From Rhodoferax fermentans (GTDB taxonomy: Bacteria; Pseudomonadota; Gammaproteobacteria; Burkholderiales; Burkholderiaceae_C): a stretch of DNA of 64,000 nucleotides. The translations under genes and the position numbers were made by a program. The stretch is from assembly GCF_002017865.1 (NCBI RefSeq), contig NZ_MTJN01000002.1, forward strand, positions 2,976,001 to 3,040,000, in the 5' to 3' direction. Positions 9,016 to 17,029 of the stretch are shown here, in pieces; position 1 is the stretch's first letter, and each line of letters starts with the position of its first letter. The notes beneath the pieces were generated by a model. That model searched no databases. It worked only from the letters and a program-made list of their open reading frames with translations, and was not told the origin of the DNA.

Positions 9016-10464
9016 ATGTCTCAGAGTCAGCACGTCATCATCCCGATTCTGCCCATCGCTGATCACGCCGCCGAGGACCGACCCAAACCGGTTAAACCGA
9101 TTCGCGATGCTGTCGAAGGGTTTTTCGTGCGCCACCGCCATCAATTGGTCTGGGTGCACACCGCGGCCTTCGTGGCTTTTGTGGCAATCATCGTTCTTCC
9201 CCTGTTTCTTTCCGAGGCCCCGGACACGGCGACTCCGTTCACCCATTTCACTACGTTCGCGAATTATGTGATGTGGGGACTTTGGTTTCCGCTTGTGTTT
9301 CTGTCTGTCATTTTTACCGGTCGCTCTTGGTGTGGACTGTTTTGTCCTATGGGGGCCGCTTCCGAGTGGTTGAACAAGATTGGGCCGCAACGCCCAATCC
9401 CGGCCTGGCTACGCTGGGAAGGCACGCCTGCGGTCAGCTTTGTGTTGACCACAATACTTGGGCAGACCGTCGGCGTGCGTGACCATCCGGAAGCGGCCGC
9501 AGAAATCTTCGGCGGCACGATGTTGGCGGCCTTACTGATTGGCTTTTTCTTTGGCCGCAATAAGCGCGCTTGGTGCCGACACCTTTGCCCTATCGGTCGC
9601 CTGCTTGGCCTGTATTCGCGGCTCGGCGCCATTGAGTTTGCCCCGCAGGTAAGGCGCCCGGGTCGAGATGCCTACAGTCAAAAGGGCGCTTGTCCGACCA
9701 TGATCGATCTCGTGGGGAAAAACGAATCGCGTCACTGCATTGAGTGCTTCCGCTGCGTCAATCCGACGGCCAAGGGAAGCATTCGCATGGAATTTCGCCG
9801 TCCGGGCGTAGAGATCGAAAACATTCGCGACAATCGTGCCAACCCGGCCGAAGCCTGGTTCCTCTTCCTCGACACCGGTGTGGCGCTCGGCGCTTTCCTG
9901 TGGCTGGTGCTGCCTCAGTATCAGTTCCTACGCCAGCGTCTTGGAACCTGGGCGCTGGAACACGACTGGACTTGGTTACTTGAAACGGGTCCATCCTGGC
10001 TGGTCAGCGTCCATCCGCAACGTAGCGAGGTGTTCCTGTGGCTCGATTTCTTCACCATCAGCGGCTTCATGGTCACCTGGATGATAGCCGTGACCGCGTT
10101 ACTGGCCGCGACCACGAGTGCCGCCGCACATCTGTCCGGACGGGTCGGCGGCGACGGCAGGTTTGGACGACGCTTCAGTGAACTGGGTTATCAATACGCG
10201 CCGGTCGCGATGGTTTCTCTGGTCATCGGTCTGGGGGCCATGCTGTTCGACCCCATTAAATTTACGCCACTTGGCCCCGTAGGAGTGCAACTGATCAAGG
10301 GCGGGTTGTACCTGATGGGCGTTGCGTGGAGTGTCTGGCTTAGCCAGAAAATTTTGGCTCGCCAGGGCGTGCCAGCATCAAAGCGCTGGCTACCCATTCT
10401 TCCCGGAATCGCGGGAAGCATTGTCATCGGAGCGTGCTGGTGGCCGGTAATCTTTGGTGCATAG
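9016..10464 (+). CDS. ftrD: Polyferredoxin-like membrane protein FtrD (4Fe-4S)
   Basis: A 482-residue membrane protein with NapH/CcoG-like Cys motifs: SWCGLFCPMGAAS, RAWCRHLCPIGRL and CIECFRCVNP, which would hold two 4Fe-4S clusters, plus about six to eight transmembrane helices. FtrD closes the FtrABCD iron-uptake operon and is thought to pass electrons to or from the periplasmic iron step. A 120-bp gap before it contains no gene. The C-terminus ends 49 bp before the Tn3-family unit. Confidence 0.87.
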   Translation: MSQSQHVIIPILPIADHAAEDRPKPVKPIRDAVEGFFVRHRHQLVWVHTAAFVAFVAIIVLPLFLSEAPDTATPFTHFTTFANYVMWGLWFPLVFLSVIFTGRSWCGLFCPMGAASEWLNKIGPQRPIPAWLRWEGTPAVSFVLTTILGQTVGVRDHPEAAAEIFGGTMLAALLIGFFFGRNKRAWCRHLCPIGRLLGLYSRLGAIEFAPQVRRPGRDAYSQKGACPTMIDLVGKNESRHCIECFRCVNPTAKGSIRMEFRRPGVEIENIRDNRANPAEAWFLFLDTGVALGAFLWLVLPQYQFLRQRLGTWALEHDWTWLLETGPSWLVSVHPQRSEVFLWLDFFTISGFMVTWMIAVTALLAATTSAAAHLSGRVGGDGRFGRRFSELGYQYAPVAMVSLVIGLGAMLFDPIKFTPLGPVGVQLIKGGLYLMGVAWSVWLSQKILARQGVPASKRWLPILPGIAGSIVIGACWWPVIFGA

Positions 10465-10513
10465 CCGAGGTCTTAGGGCGCGAATGTCGCTGAAAGTTAC
10501 TAGGTAACTTTTG

Positions 10514-10551
10514 GGGGTCGCCTCAGAAAACGGAAAATAAAGCACGCGAAG
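10514..10551 (+). repeat. Left 38-bp Tn3-family inverted repeat
   Basis: Begins GGGGTCGCCTCAGAAAACGG and ends AAAGCACGCGAAG. It pairs with 14659-14696 in inverse orientation with three mismatches. The pbrR stop codon lies 8 bp inside. Confidence 0.92.
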
Positions 10552-10558
10552 CCCTTAC

Positions 10559-10999
10559 TTACCCAGATGTTTGACTGTTCGTGGCACTTTCATCATGGCA
10601 ATTGCAATTGCCCAACCCTTGCAAAATGCCGCACGCCTCTACAGATCGAGAGCCAGAACACTTCTCGCGCAAATCAACCAAGTGCCGCTTTAACTGCAAC
10701 AGCGCGGACACACGCATTTCCACCTGTTGAATATGGGCCTCCAGCAGCGTGTTGACCTCCCCACAGTCCTGCATCGGGTTGTCTCTCAGACCTAACAATG
10801 CCCGAATCTCGCTCAACGTCATGTCGAGCGAACGGCAATGACGGATGAATTGCAAACGCTCGATGTGAGCATCACCGTACAGCCGGAAGTTGCCGCCGCT
10901 GCGCGCTGGTTTCGGTAATAGTCCTTCCTTCTCGTAGTAGCGGATGGTCACGACCTCGCACTCAGCGCGCTTGGCGAGATCACCAATTCTGATTTCCAT
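10559..10999 (-). CDS. pbrR: MerR-family lead-responsive regulator PbrR
   Basis: A 146-residue MerR sensor divergent from the second ATPase. The winged HTH reads VVTIRYYEKEGLLPKPAR. Beside the common Cys79, Cys114 and Cys123 it has Cys14 and a C-terminal NCNCH with Cys132 and Cys134. Cys14, Cys79 and Cys134 are the positions described for the Pb(II)-specific PbrR of Cupriavidus, which favours lead over cadmium here. Together with pbrA and pbrBC it forms the cargo of the Tn3-family unit. Confidence 0.9.
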   Translation of the reverse strand: MEIRIGDLAKRAECEVVTIRYYEKEGLLPKPARSGGNFRLYGDAHIERLQFIRHCRSLDMTLSEIRALLGLRDNPMQDCGEVNTLLEAHIQQVEMRVSALLQLKRHLVDLREKCSGSRSVEACGILQGLGNCNCHDESATNSQTSG

Positions 11000-11020
11000 G
11001 CCTCAATCTCCATTTATTAC

Positions 11021-11051
11021 TTGACTCTATAGTTACTATAGGGTTTTTAAT
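11021..11051 (+). promoter_or_regulatory. MerR-type promoter of pbrA
   Basis: TTGACT (11021-11026), a 19-bp spacer containing CTATAGTTACTATAGGG, and TTTAAT (11046-11051). The overlong spacer and near-palindromic operator match PbrR/CadR control. A ribosome site AAGGAG precedes the pbrA start at 11085. Confidence 0.88.
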
Positions 11052-11084
11052 GGAGGTTGTACAGACGATTTAAAGGAGTTATCC

Positions 11085-13490
11085 ATGAGCGAATGCGCTT
11101 CAAAAGGGTGTGGCTGCTCGGCTGGGCCGATCATCCAACCCCCGACACAAGCCCCGCAGACAACCGAATCGGCTCAAGCGGTGTACCGCATCGAGAACAT
11201 GGATTGCCCCACGGAAGAGGCGCTGATCCGAAGCAAGCTGGCCGGGCTGGCGGGTGTGGCAGGTCTTGAATTCAACCTGATGCAGCGTACTTTGGCCGTT
11301 CGGCACGAACTGCCTTCGCTGTCACCCGTTGAGCAGGCGCTAGCCGCCATCGGCATGCAAGCCGTGCGCATGGATCAAGCATCGACCGAAAAAACGACCA
11401 AGCTGTCCATTGCCAAGATGGATTGCCCGACCGAAGAGGCGTTGATCCGCAACAAGCTCGGCACAGTCGCCGGGGTTGCCGATCTCGATTTCAACCTGAT
11501 GCAACGCACGCTGTCGGTGCGTCATGCCGATCAGGTTCTGCCCAACGTGCTCGCGGCATTGCAAGCGCTTGGATTTGAGGCGCAGGTGATGGACACCGCA
11601 GAGTCCGCATCGCCATCCGCTTCCCCCGTGATCACGCCGACCAACTGGTGGCCGCTAGGCATCTCCTTGCTCACTGCATTGGCAGCCGAGGCGGTCTACT
11701 GGCTCCACAACGGCAATCATTGGTCGGTTGTCGTTCTGGCGCTCGTTTCGGTCTTCACAGGTGGCCTCTCCACCTACAAAAAGGGTTGGATCGCGCTCAA
11801 GAACCTTAATCTCAACATGAACGCCCTGATGTCGATTGCCGTCACGGGTGCCATGTTGATCGGTCACTGGCCCGAAGCGGCGATGGTGATGGTGCTCTTC
11901 GCGCTGGCCGAAGTGATCGAAGCCAAGTCGCTGGATCGCGCTCGCAACGCAATCCGTGGCCTGCTCGACATGACCCCGGAACAGGCCACAGTGCAACAGG
12001 CTGACGGCACATGGCGCGAGGTGAGCGCAAAGCAAATCGCCATTGGCAGCCGCGTCCGGGTCAAACCGGGTGAGCGCATCGCGCTCGATGGTGAGGTGCT
12101 TGAAGGCCGTTCTACCGTCAACCAAGCCCCGATCACGGGCGAAAGCCTCCCGGTCGAAAAATCCCCCGGTGACCCGGTGTTCGCAGGCACCATCAACGAA
12201 TCCGGGTCATTCGAGTATCGCGTCACCGCCGTGGCCAGCAACTCCACACTGGCCCGCATCATTCACGCCGTAGAGGCTGCTCAGGGGAGCCGTGCGCCGA
12301 CTCAGCGTTTTGTCGATCAGTTCGCCCGCTGGTACACACCCATCGTGTTCGCCCTAGCCATCGCCGTCGCGTTGTTGCCGCCGCTGTTCATGGGTGCGGC
12401 ATGGCTCGACTGGATCTACCGTGCATTGGTTCTGCTGGTGGTCGCCTGTCCCTGCGCGCTGGTGATCTCTACGCCGGTCAGTATCGTCAGCGGCTTGGCC
12501 GCCGCCGCCCGCCACGGCATCCTCATCAAGGGCGGCGTCTATCTGGAAGAAGGCCGCAAGCTGCGTTGGCTGGCTCTGGACAAGACCGGCACGATCACGC
12601 ACGGCAAGCCCGCACAGACCGATTTTGTCACCTGGGGCAATGCACTCGCCTCAGACAGCCGCAGCATCGCTGCCAGTCTGGCGGCCCGCTCGGACCATCC
12701 TGTATCCAAGGCGGTGGCACAGGCCGCGCAGACGGACGGGGTTGCCTTGCTCGACGTGGCCGAATTCAACGCGCTGCCCGGTCGGGGTGTGCAAGGCCAA
12801 ATCAACGGTGCGACCTACCATCTGGGCAACCACCGGATGCTCGAAGAGCTGGGGCAGTGCACACCAGAGCTGGAGCAGCGCATCGCTGCGCTGGAAACCG
12901 CTGGCAAGACCGTCGTGATGTTGGTAGGCGCAAAGGCGGTACATGCCTTATTCGCCGTAGCGGACACCATCAAGGAAAGCAGCAGGAACGCCATCGCCGA
13001 ACTGCACGCACTGGGCATCAACACCATGATGCTGACCGGCGACAACTCCCATACGGCACAGGCCATTGCCGCACAAGCCGGGATCGACCGTGCGCAAGGC
13101 AATCTGCTCCCAGACGACAAACTGCGCGAAGTTGAAAAACTGGCCCAAAGCGGCAAGGTCGGCATGGTCGGTGATGGCATCAACGATGCCCCGGCCTTGG
13201 CGCGTGCGGACATCGGCTTTGCCATGGGAGCGGCTGGCACAGATACCGCCATCGAGACCGCTGACGTGGCCCTGATGGACGACAACCTGGGCAAGATTCC
13301 GACCTTCGTGCGCCTGTCGCGTGCGACGGCGCAGGTGCTGATGCAAAACATTGTGCTGGCCCTTGGCATCAAGGCAGTATTTCTGGTGCTGACCTTCACG
13401 GGTCAAGCGACCATGTGGATGGCGGTGTTTGCTGATATGGGGGCCAGCTTGCTCGTCGTTGGCAATGGCTTGAGGCTGTTGCGCAAATGA
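11085..13490 (+). CDS. pbrA: Pb(II)/Cd(II)/Zn(II) P1B-type ATPase with two metal-binding domains
   Basis: An 801-residue efflux ATPase. The N-terminus has Cys-rich residues 4-11 and two tandem heavy-metal domains, each with MDCPTEEALIR (39-49 and 112-122). Then come TGES (351-354), the membrane CPC site (455-457), DKTGT (499-503), SDHPVSK and GDGINDAP. The order and the coupled downstream PAP2-LspA gene match the Cupriavidus pbr system, in which the ATPase exports Pb and the phosphatase releases phosphate to precipitate it outside the cytoplasm. The two metal domains show the same motif, suggesting internal duplication. Confidence 0.92.
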   Translation: MSECASKGCGCSAGPIIQPPTQAPQTTESAQAVYRIENMDCPTEEALIRSKLAGLAGVAGLEFNLMQRTLAVRHELPSLSPVEQALAAIGMQAVRMDQASTEKTTKLSIAKMDCPTEEALIRNKLGTVAGVADLDFNLMQRTLSVRHADQVLPNVLAALQALGFEAQVMDTAESASPSASPVITPTNWWPLGISLLTALAAEAVYWLHNGNHWSVVVLALVSVFTGGLSTYKKGWIALKNLNLNMNALMSIAVTGAMLIGHWPEAAMVMVLFALAEVIEAKSLDRARNAIRGLLDMTPEQATVQQADGTWREVSAKQIAIGSRVRVKPGERIALDGEVLEGRSTVNQAPITGESLPVEKSPGDPVFAGTINESGSFEYRVTAVASNSTLARIIHAVEAAQGSRAPTQRFVDQFARWYTPIVFALAIAVALLPPLFMGAAWLDWIYRALVLLVVACPCALVISTPVSIVSGLAAAARHGILIKGGVYLEEGRKLRWLALDKTGTITHGKPAQTDFVTWGNALASDSRSIAASLAARSDHPVSKAVAQAAQTDGVALLDVAEFNALPGRGVQGQINGATYHLGNHRMLEELGQCTPELEQRIAALETAGKTVVMLVGAKAVHALFAVADTIKESSRNAIAELHALGINTMMLTGDNSHTAQAIAAQAGIDRAQGNLLPDDKLREVEKLAQSGKVGMVGDGINDAPALARADIGFAMGAAGTDTAIETADVALMDDNLGKIPTFVRLSRATAQVLMQNIVLALGIKAVFLVLTFTGQATMWMAVFADMGASLLVVGNGLRLLRK

Positions 13491-14566
13491 GCTGGAAATT
13501 CTTTCTCTACGACTGGGGTGGTCTGAACATCGCGTTGTTCCAAGCCATCAACATGAGCACACCTGCAGCGCTGGAACCGCTGGCATCGTTCTTCAACCTT
13601 GTGATAGGCAACTACTGGACTGCACCACTGATGCTCTTGGCGATGTGGGGATGGTCAAAGTCGGCACCTGACCCAACGCGGGCCGATGCCATCCGGTACA
13701 GACTCAGAGTCTTTAGCGTGGCCTTTGCGTTGGCATTTCTCGTCGCCACCATCTTGAAGCTATGGATCGACTTTCCACGCCCGCCTGCCGTTTTTGGCGA
13801 CATGGTGCGCGTTATCGGGGGCATCGAACGACACTACAGCCTGCCCAGCGGGCATGCCACCTATGCCGCGCTGGTGGTCGGCGCGCTCTGGCCTTTGATA
13901 GGCCGTCGTGGCCGCATCGGCTTGGTGTTGTACGCCGCATTGGTCGGTTGGTCACGCATCGCAGCCGGAATGCACTTTCCTGCCGATGTGCTGGCGGGGT
14001 GGGTACTTGGATTGAGTTGCACGGCGCTCGCCGGGTGGCTGATGCCGCTGGCCGCCCCTGTGTGGCAATCGGCTCGCCGCACATCGACTTGGGTCTGGTT
14101 CGCAGTGGCCGCCAGTGCTGTCATGACCGATCAGCTCGCGAAGTTCGCCATCACCCGCACGTTTGCCTACGGTGAACAGGTCGAAGTCAGCACCTTCTTC
14201 AACATTGTCCATGTCCTGAATCCCGGCGCGGCATTCAGCTTTCTGGCGAACGCTGGCGGCTGGCAACGTTACTTTTTCATCACGCTGGGCCTGGTCGTTT
14301 CTGCTTGGCTGGGACGCATGCTGTGCCAGCAGCGGCCACGCCTCGAAGCGGTGGGCTACAGCCTGATCCTTGGTGGTGCGCTCGGCAATGTCGTGGATCG
14401 TGTGCTGCGTGGATCGGTTGTCGATTTCCTCGACTTCCATTGGCAGCTTGTGCACTGGCCCGCCTTCAACCTCGCTGATGTGGCGATAACTATCGGAGCG
14501 CTCTGCCTGTTCTTGACGGTTGTACCGAAAAGCAGTAAAGGCACAGCGGCCGAGGTGTCCGGTTAA
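13487..14566 (+). CDS. pbrBC: Fused PAP2 phosphatase and signal peptidase II (PbrB-PbrC fusion)
   Basis: A 359-residue two-part membrane protein whose ATG overlaps the pbrA stop (ATGA). Residues ~1-195 are a PAP2/undecaprenyl-pyrophosphate phosphatase with KLWIDFPRP (91-99), LPSGHATYA (119-127) and SRIAAGMHFPAD (156-167). Residues ~205-350 are an LspA domain with DQLAKFAITR, NPGAAFSFLA, catalytic Asp304 in GNVVDR and Asp331 in FNLAD. In Cupriavidus the phosphatase supplies inorganic phosphate for periplasmic lead precipitation. The peptidase half may process the phosphatase half or another lipoprotein. Confidence 0.9.
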   Translation: MSWKFFLYDWGGLNIALFQAINMSTPAALEPLASFFNLVIGNYWTAPLMLLAMWGWSKSAPDPTRADAIRYRLRVFSVAFALAFLVATILKLWIDFPRPPAVFGDMVRVIGGIERHYSLPSGHATYAALVVGALWPLIGRRGRIGLVLYAALVGWSRIAAGMHFPADVLAGWVLGLSCTALAGWLMPLAAPVWQSARRTSTWVWFAVAASAVMTDQLAKFAITRTFAYGEQVEVSTFFNIVHVLNPGAAFSFLANAGGWQRYFFITLGLVVSAWLGRMLCQQRPRLEAVGYSLILGGALGNVVDRVLRGSVVDFLDFHWQLVHWPAFNLADVAITIGALCLFLTVVPKSSKGTAAEVSG

Positions 14567-14567
14567 G

Positions 14568-14663
14568 CTATACATCAACCTGACCGGCGACTACCTCTGG
14601 CGCAACAGCGCCAAGATCGGCGCGGGCAAGTTCAGGCCGCTACGACCATTGCAACCGGCTTAG
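14568..14663 (+). pseudogene. tnpA: C-terminal remnant of a Tn3-family transposase
   Basis: Right after the pbrBC stop, one frame reads LYINLTGDYLWRNSAKIG and continues AGKFRPLRPLQPA, then TAG inside the right inverted repeat. This is the characteristic end of Tn3-family TnpA and lies where a transposase should end. About 950 upstream codons are missing, replaced by the pbr genes. Confidence 0.88.
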
Positions 14664-14696
14664 CGTGCTTTATTTTCCGTTTTCTGAGACGACCTC
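14659..14696 (-). repeat. Right 38-bp Tn3-family inverted repeat
   Basis: Reads GAGGTCGTCTCAGAAAACGG inward on the minus strand and ends AAAGCACGCTAAG. It is followed directly by the TTTTG target duplication. Between 14702 and 14924 I see no gene, only AT-rich DNA leading to the next promoter. Confidence 0.92.
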
Positions 14697-14924
14697 TTTT
14701 GGAAATCGGAAGATTTCTCAATCAGAGTGGCTTGTGAAACCACTGGAGTTGGCCAAGCGGGGAAAGTCGGATCTCCACACCCTTCATAAACCAATCCAGT
14801 AGTGCGTTCAATTTCTAAGCGTGACATTGCACCGCAATCAACTGCAAAATCCACCCTTTCATGGATTACCAGAGGTTTTTGGTGGACGCGTAAGTCTTAA
14901 CGCTAAAGCTACTACAATGTTGAG

Positions 14925-15278
14925 ATGCGTTTTTGGTGGATCGTCCTTTTAACTATTTTGATGCCGTTGCAGCTATCCTGGGCCGCAACTGGGCGATATT
15001 GTCAGCACGCAAGCGATGTTTCAAGCAAGCACGTTGGCCATCATATACACCAACATCAAACCACTGAACGCACAGAGTCCGGTGGCGATTTTGCAAAGGC
15101 GATGACAGTCGATATGGATTGCGGCACCTGCCATGCTGGCTGTTCGATGGCTATCCAAGAATCCAGTGTCGTCAAGAACGTTACGCTGACTTTGATGTTT
15201 TCGTCACGACTCAGCGTGCAGTCAAGCCCTGGCCTCGTAGATCGTCCAGAACGGCCACAGTGGGTTGCCCTGACCTGA
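14925..15278 (+). CDS. CzcI-like periplasmic metal-responsive protein
   Basis: A 117-residue secreted protein: signal peptide MRFWWIVLLTILMPLQLSWA, then YCQHASD, a His cluster (HVGHHIHQHQ) and DMDCGTCHAGCS. This layout resembles CzcI and related small proteins next to RND metal-efflux genes. No czcCBA genes follow, so it is an orphan here. It opens the lower-GC block of metal and envelope genes. Confidence 0.6.
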   Translation: MRFWWIVLLTILMPLQLSWAATGRYCQHASDVSSKHVGHHIHQHQTTERTESGGDFAKAMTVDMDCGTCHAGCSMAIQESSVVKNVTLTLMFSSRLSVQSSPGLVDRPERPQWVALT

Positions 15279-15387
15279 TCAGGGCATCGATCTACGCAAA
15301 AGCTTTAAACGCTTCGAGAAATCGAACCCTGTCAATCGCGTCAGCACTCAATGCTGATTTGATCAACAGTTTTCGGGATTTCTCTTC

Positions 15388-15909
15388 ATGATTCTTTTCC
15401 ACTGGCGCCAACGCCCGCGCGTACTTTGGGTCATTTTGGTCGGGGCACTTATTTGTCTGGATCAACTGGCCAAGACTTACTTTGCAAACACGATTGCACT
15501 GGGTAAAGCAGTTGTTGTAACGGATTGGTTCAATTTCGTTCACGTGCTAAACAGAGGTGCAGCCTTTTCATTTCTCGCTAACGCTGATGGCTGGCAACGA
15601 CCATTGTTGATTGGCGTGAGCCTCCTCGTTGTAGTACCTGTAACCCTGGTCTGCATGTACAAAAACATGGAACCAGTTGAGCGTTGGTTGGGTGGCTTGG
15701 TTGTGGCTGGCGGCGCAAGCAATCTGATTGATCGAATCCAAGCTGGTGCAGTAGTGGACTTCCTCGATGTCCATTGGCGTGAATGGCATTGGCCAGCGTT
15801 CAACTTAGCTGACAGCTACATTGTCTGTGCCGTATGTGTATGGATCTTGCTCTACAGGAACAGCTCACCTGCGCATTCAACGTCAACAAAAGCCGACGCT
15901 AAAGTATGA
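15388..15909 (+). CDS. lspA: Lipoprotein signal peptidase (LspA, PbrC-like)
   Basis: A 173-residue four-helix aspartyl peptidase of the signal peptidase II family, which cleaves prolipoproteins ahead of the lipid-modified Cys. Motifs are CLDQLAKTYF, NRGAAFSFLA, NLIDR with Asp115, and FNLAD with Asp142. It closely resembles the LspA half of pbrBC at 13487-14566 (shared AAFSFLANA-GWQR and VVDFLD-HW). It is likely an accessory metal-island copy in addition to a housekeeping lspA elsewhere. Its stop overlaps the dsbB start. Confidence 0.9.
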   Translation: MILFHWRQRPRVLWVILVGALICLDQLAKTYFANTIALGKAVVVTDWFNFVHVLNRGAAFSFLANADGWQRPLLIGVSLLVVVPVTLVCMYKNMEPVERWLGGLVVAGGASNLIDRIQAGAVVDFLDVHWREWHWPAFNLADSYIVCAVCVWILLYRNSSPAHSTSTKADAKV

Positions 15910-16322
15910 AGCGCAATTGGAACTTGCTTGTTTTCGCTTGGCTGATTGCAGCCACTGCAACGGCCAGCGCTCTGTTCATTGGCGAGGTCATGGGAATGGC
16001 ACCGTGTGTGCTGTGTTGGTACCAACGAATTTTCATGTTCCCCTTAGCTGTCGTGCTGGGCCTTGCCTGCTACAGCAACGATCGACGCGGAGCAATTTAC
16101 GGGCTGGCTCTGGCGTTGGGTGGGGTCATGGTGGCTGGATACCACACCCTATTGATTGCCGGTTTTGTATCAAAGGCCTGGATTCCCTGCGGTTTAGGCG
16201 TGTCTTGTACTGAACAAAAGCTGGAAATCCTCAATGGATTGCAGATTCCCTGGCTTTCGCTGACCGCCTTTCTCACCGTCACCTTATTGCTTTTTCTATA
16301 CATCAAGAGGACTTCAAAATGA
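15906..16322 (+). CDS. dsbB: DsbB-family disulfide oxidoreductase
   Basis: A 138-residue, four-helix inner-membrane protein that re-oxidises a DsbA-like partner and passes electrons to quinone. The first Cys pair is Cys34/Cys37 in APCVLCWYQR and the second is in WIPCGLGVSC. It resembles BdbC-type short DsbB proteins. Start and stop overlap lspA and the DsbA-like gene by 4 bp, so the three are translationally coupled. Confidence 0.87.
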   Translation: MKRNWNLLVFAWLIAATATASALFIGEVMGMAPCVLCWYQRIFMFPLAVVLGLACYSNDRRGAIYGLALALGGVMVAGYHTLLIAGFVSKAWIPCGLGVSCTEQKLEILNGLQIPWLSLTAFLTVTLLLFLYIKRTSK

Positions 16323-16975
16323 ATTCAAAAAAAATGACTGTCGCAGTTCTGCTAGGCATTGTGGTTGCGGTATTTTTATTGGGAATGAATTTCTATCAAA
16401 AACGTGTCCAAAATTCCCAGACGGAAAAGGTCAGTAAGGCCGAAAACCGAATGGTTCGTTTCCATTCCCCATCATTGGGGCCAAGTGACGCACCAGTGAC
16501 TATCGTTGAGTTCTTTGATCCAGCATGTGAAACCTGTCGGGACTTCTATCCAATTGTCAAAAATTTGATGAAGCAGTACCCCAAGGATGTTCGCTTGGTT
16601 CTCAGATATGCCCCATTCCATGCTGGCTCAGACAAAGTTGTTAAGTTGTTGGAGGCATCCAAGAGACAGGATAAATATTGGCAAACGCTTGAGACAATTC
16701 TGGCTGCACAGCCGTCGTGGGCCAGTCATGGCTCGCCCAACCTTGATGTAGCCTATCAAGCTGCTGCCCAGACAGGTCTGGATATAAAGAAAGCGTTGGA
16801 TGATGCGCAAGCAGCAGAAGTCGAGGCTGTGTTGAAACAAGACGTTGAGGACTTGACTGCGCTGGAAGTGAAAAAGACCCCAACATTTTTTGTCAACGGC
16901 CGAGGACTACCCAGCTTCGGTCCCGATCAACTTGCCTCTTTGGTCGCTGAAGAAGTCGCCAAAAACAAGAAATGA
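16319..16975 (+). CDS. DsbA-family thiol oxidase (BdbD-like)
   Basis: A 218-residue membrane-anchored or secreted thioredoxin-fold protein. It has an N-terminal hydrophobic segment (residues 7-24), active site Cys70-Cys73 in DPACETCRDFYP, and a cis-Pro loop KKTPTFFVNGR. It introduces disulfides into exported proteins and pairs with the upstream DsbB. Likely clients in this cluster are the Cys-bearing periplasmic proteins, including the L,D-transpeptidase. Confidence 0.88.
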   Translation: MNSKKMTVAVLLGIVVAVFLLGMNFYQKRVQNSQTEKVSKAENRMVRFHSPSLGPSDAPVTIVEFFDPACETCRDFYPIVKNLMKQYPKDVRLVLRYAPFHAGSDKVVKLLEASKRQDKYWQTLETILAAQPSWASHGSPNLDVAYQAAAQTGLDIKKALDDAQAAEVEAVLKQDVEDLTALEVKKTPTFFVNGRGLPSFGPDQLASLVAEEVAKNKK

Positions 16976-17029
16976 CTAACCAGTCTTGCAATTCGGATTG
17001 CCAACGACAACCACTGCAATCAACCGGCC

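Larger units (their letters stand above)
10514..14696. mobile_element. Transposase-less Tn3-family unit carrying lead resistance genes
   Basis: The unit is bounded by 38-bp terminal inverted repeats differing at three positions. It is flanked by a perfect 5-bp direct repeat TTTTG (10509-10513 and 14697-14701), the target duplication size of Tn3-family transposition. Inside are pbrR, pbrA, pbrBC and only the last 31 codons of a Tn3-type TnpA. The intact duplication indicates that this shortened 4.18-kb unit moved here as such, with a transposase supplied in trans. The outermost GGGG and inner TAAG/GAAG ends fit the family pattern. Confidence 0.9.

Noticed and set aside
14660..14854. 64-residue minus-strand frame across the right transposon end
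   Set aside because: Joining the flanks without the transposon gives only a short frame that soon stops; no conserved protein is seen.
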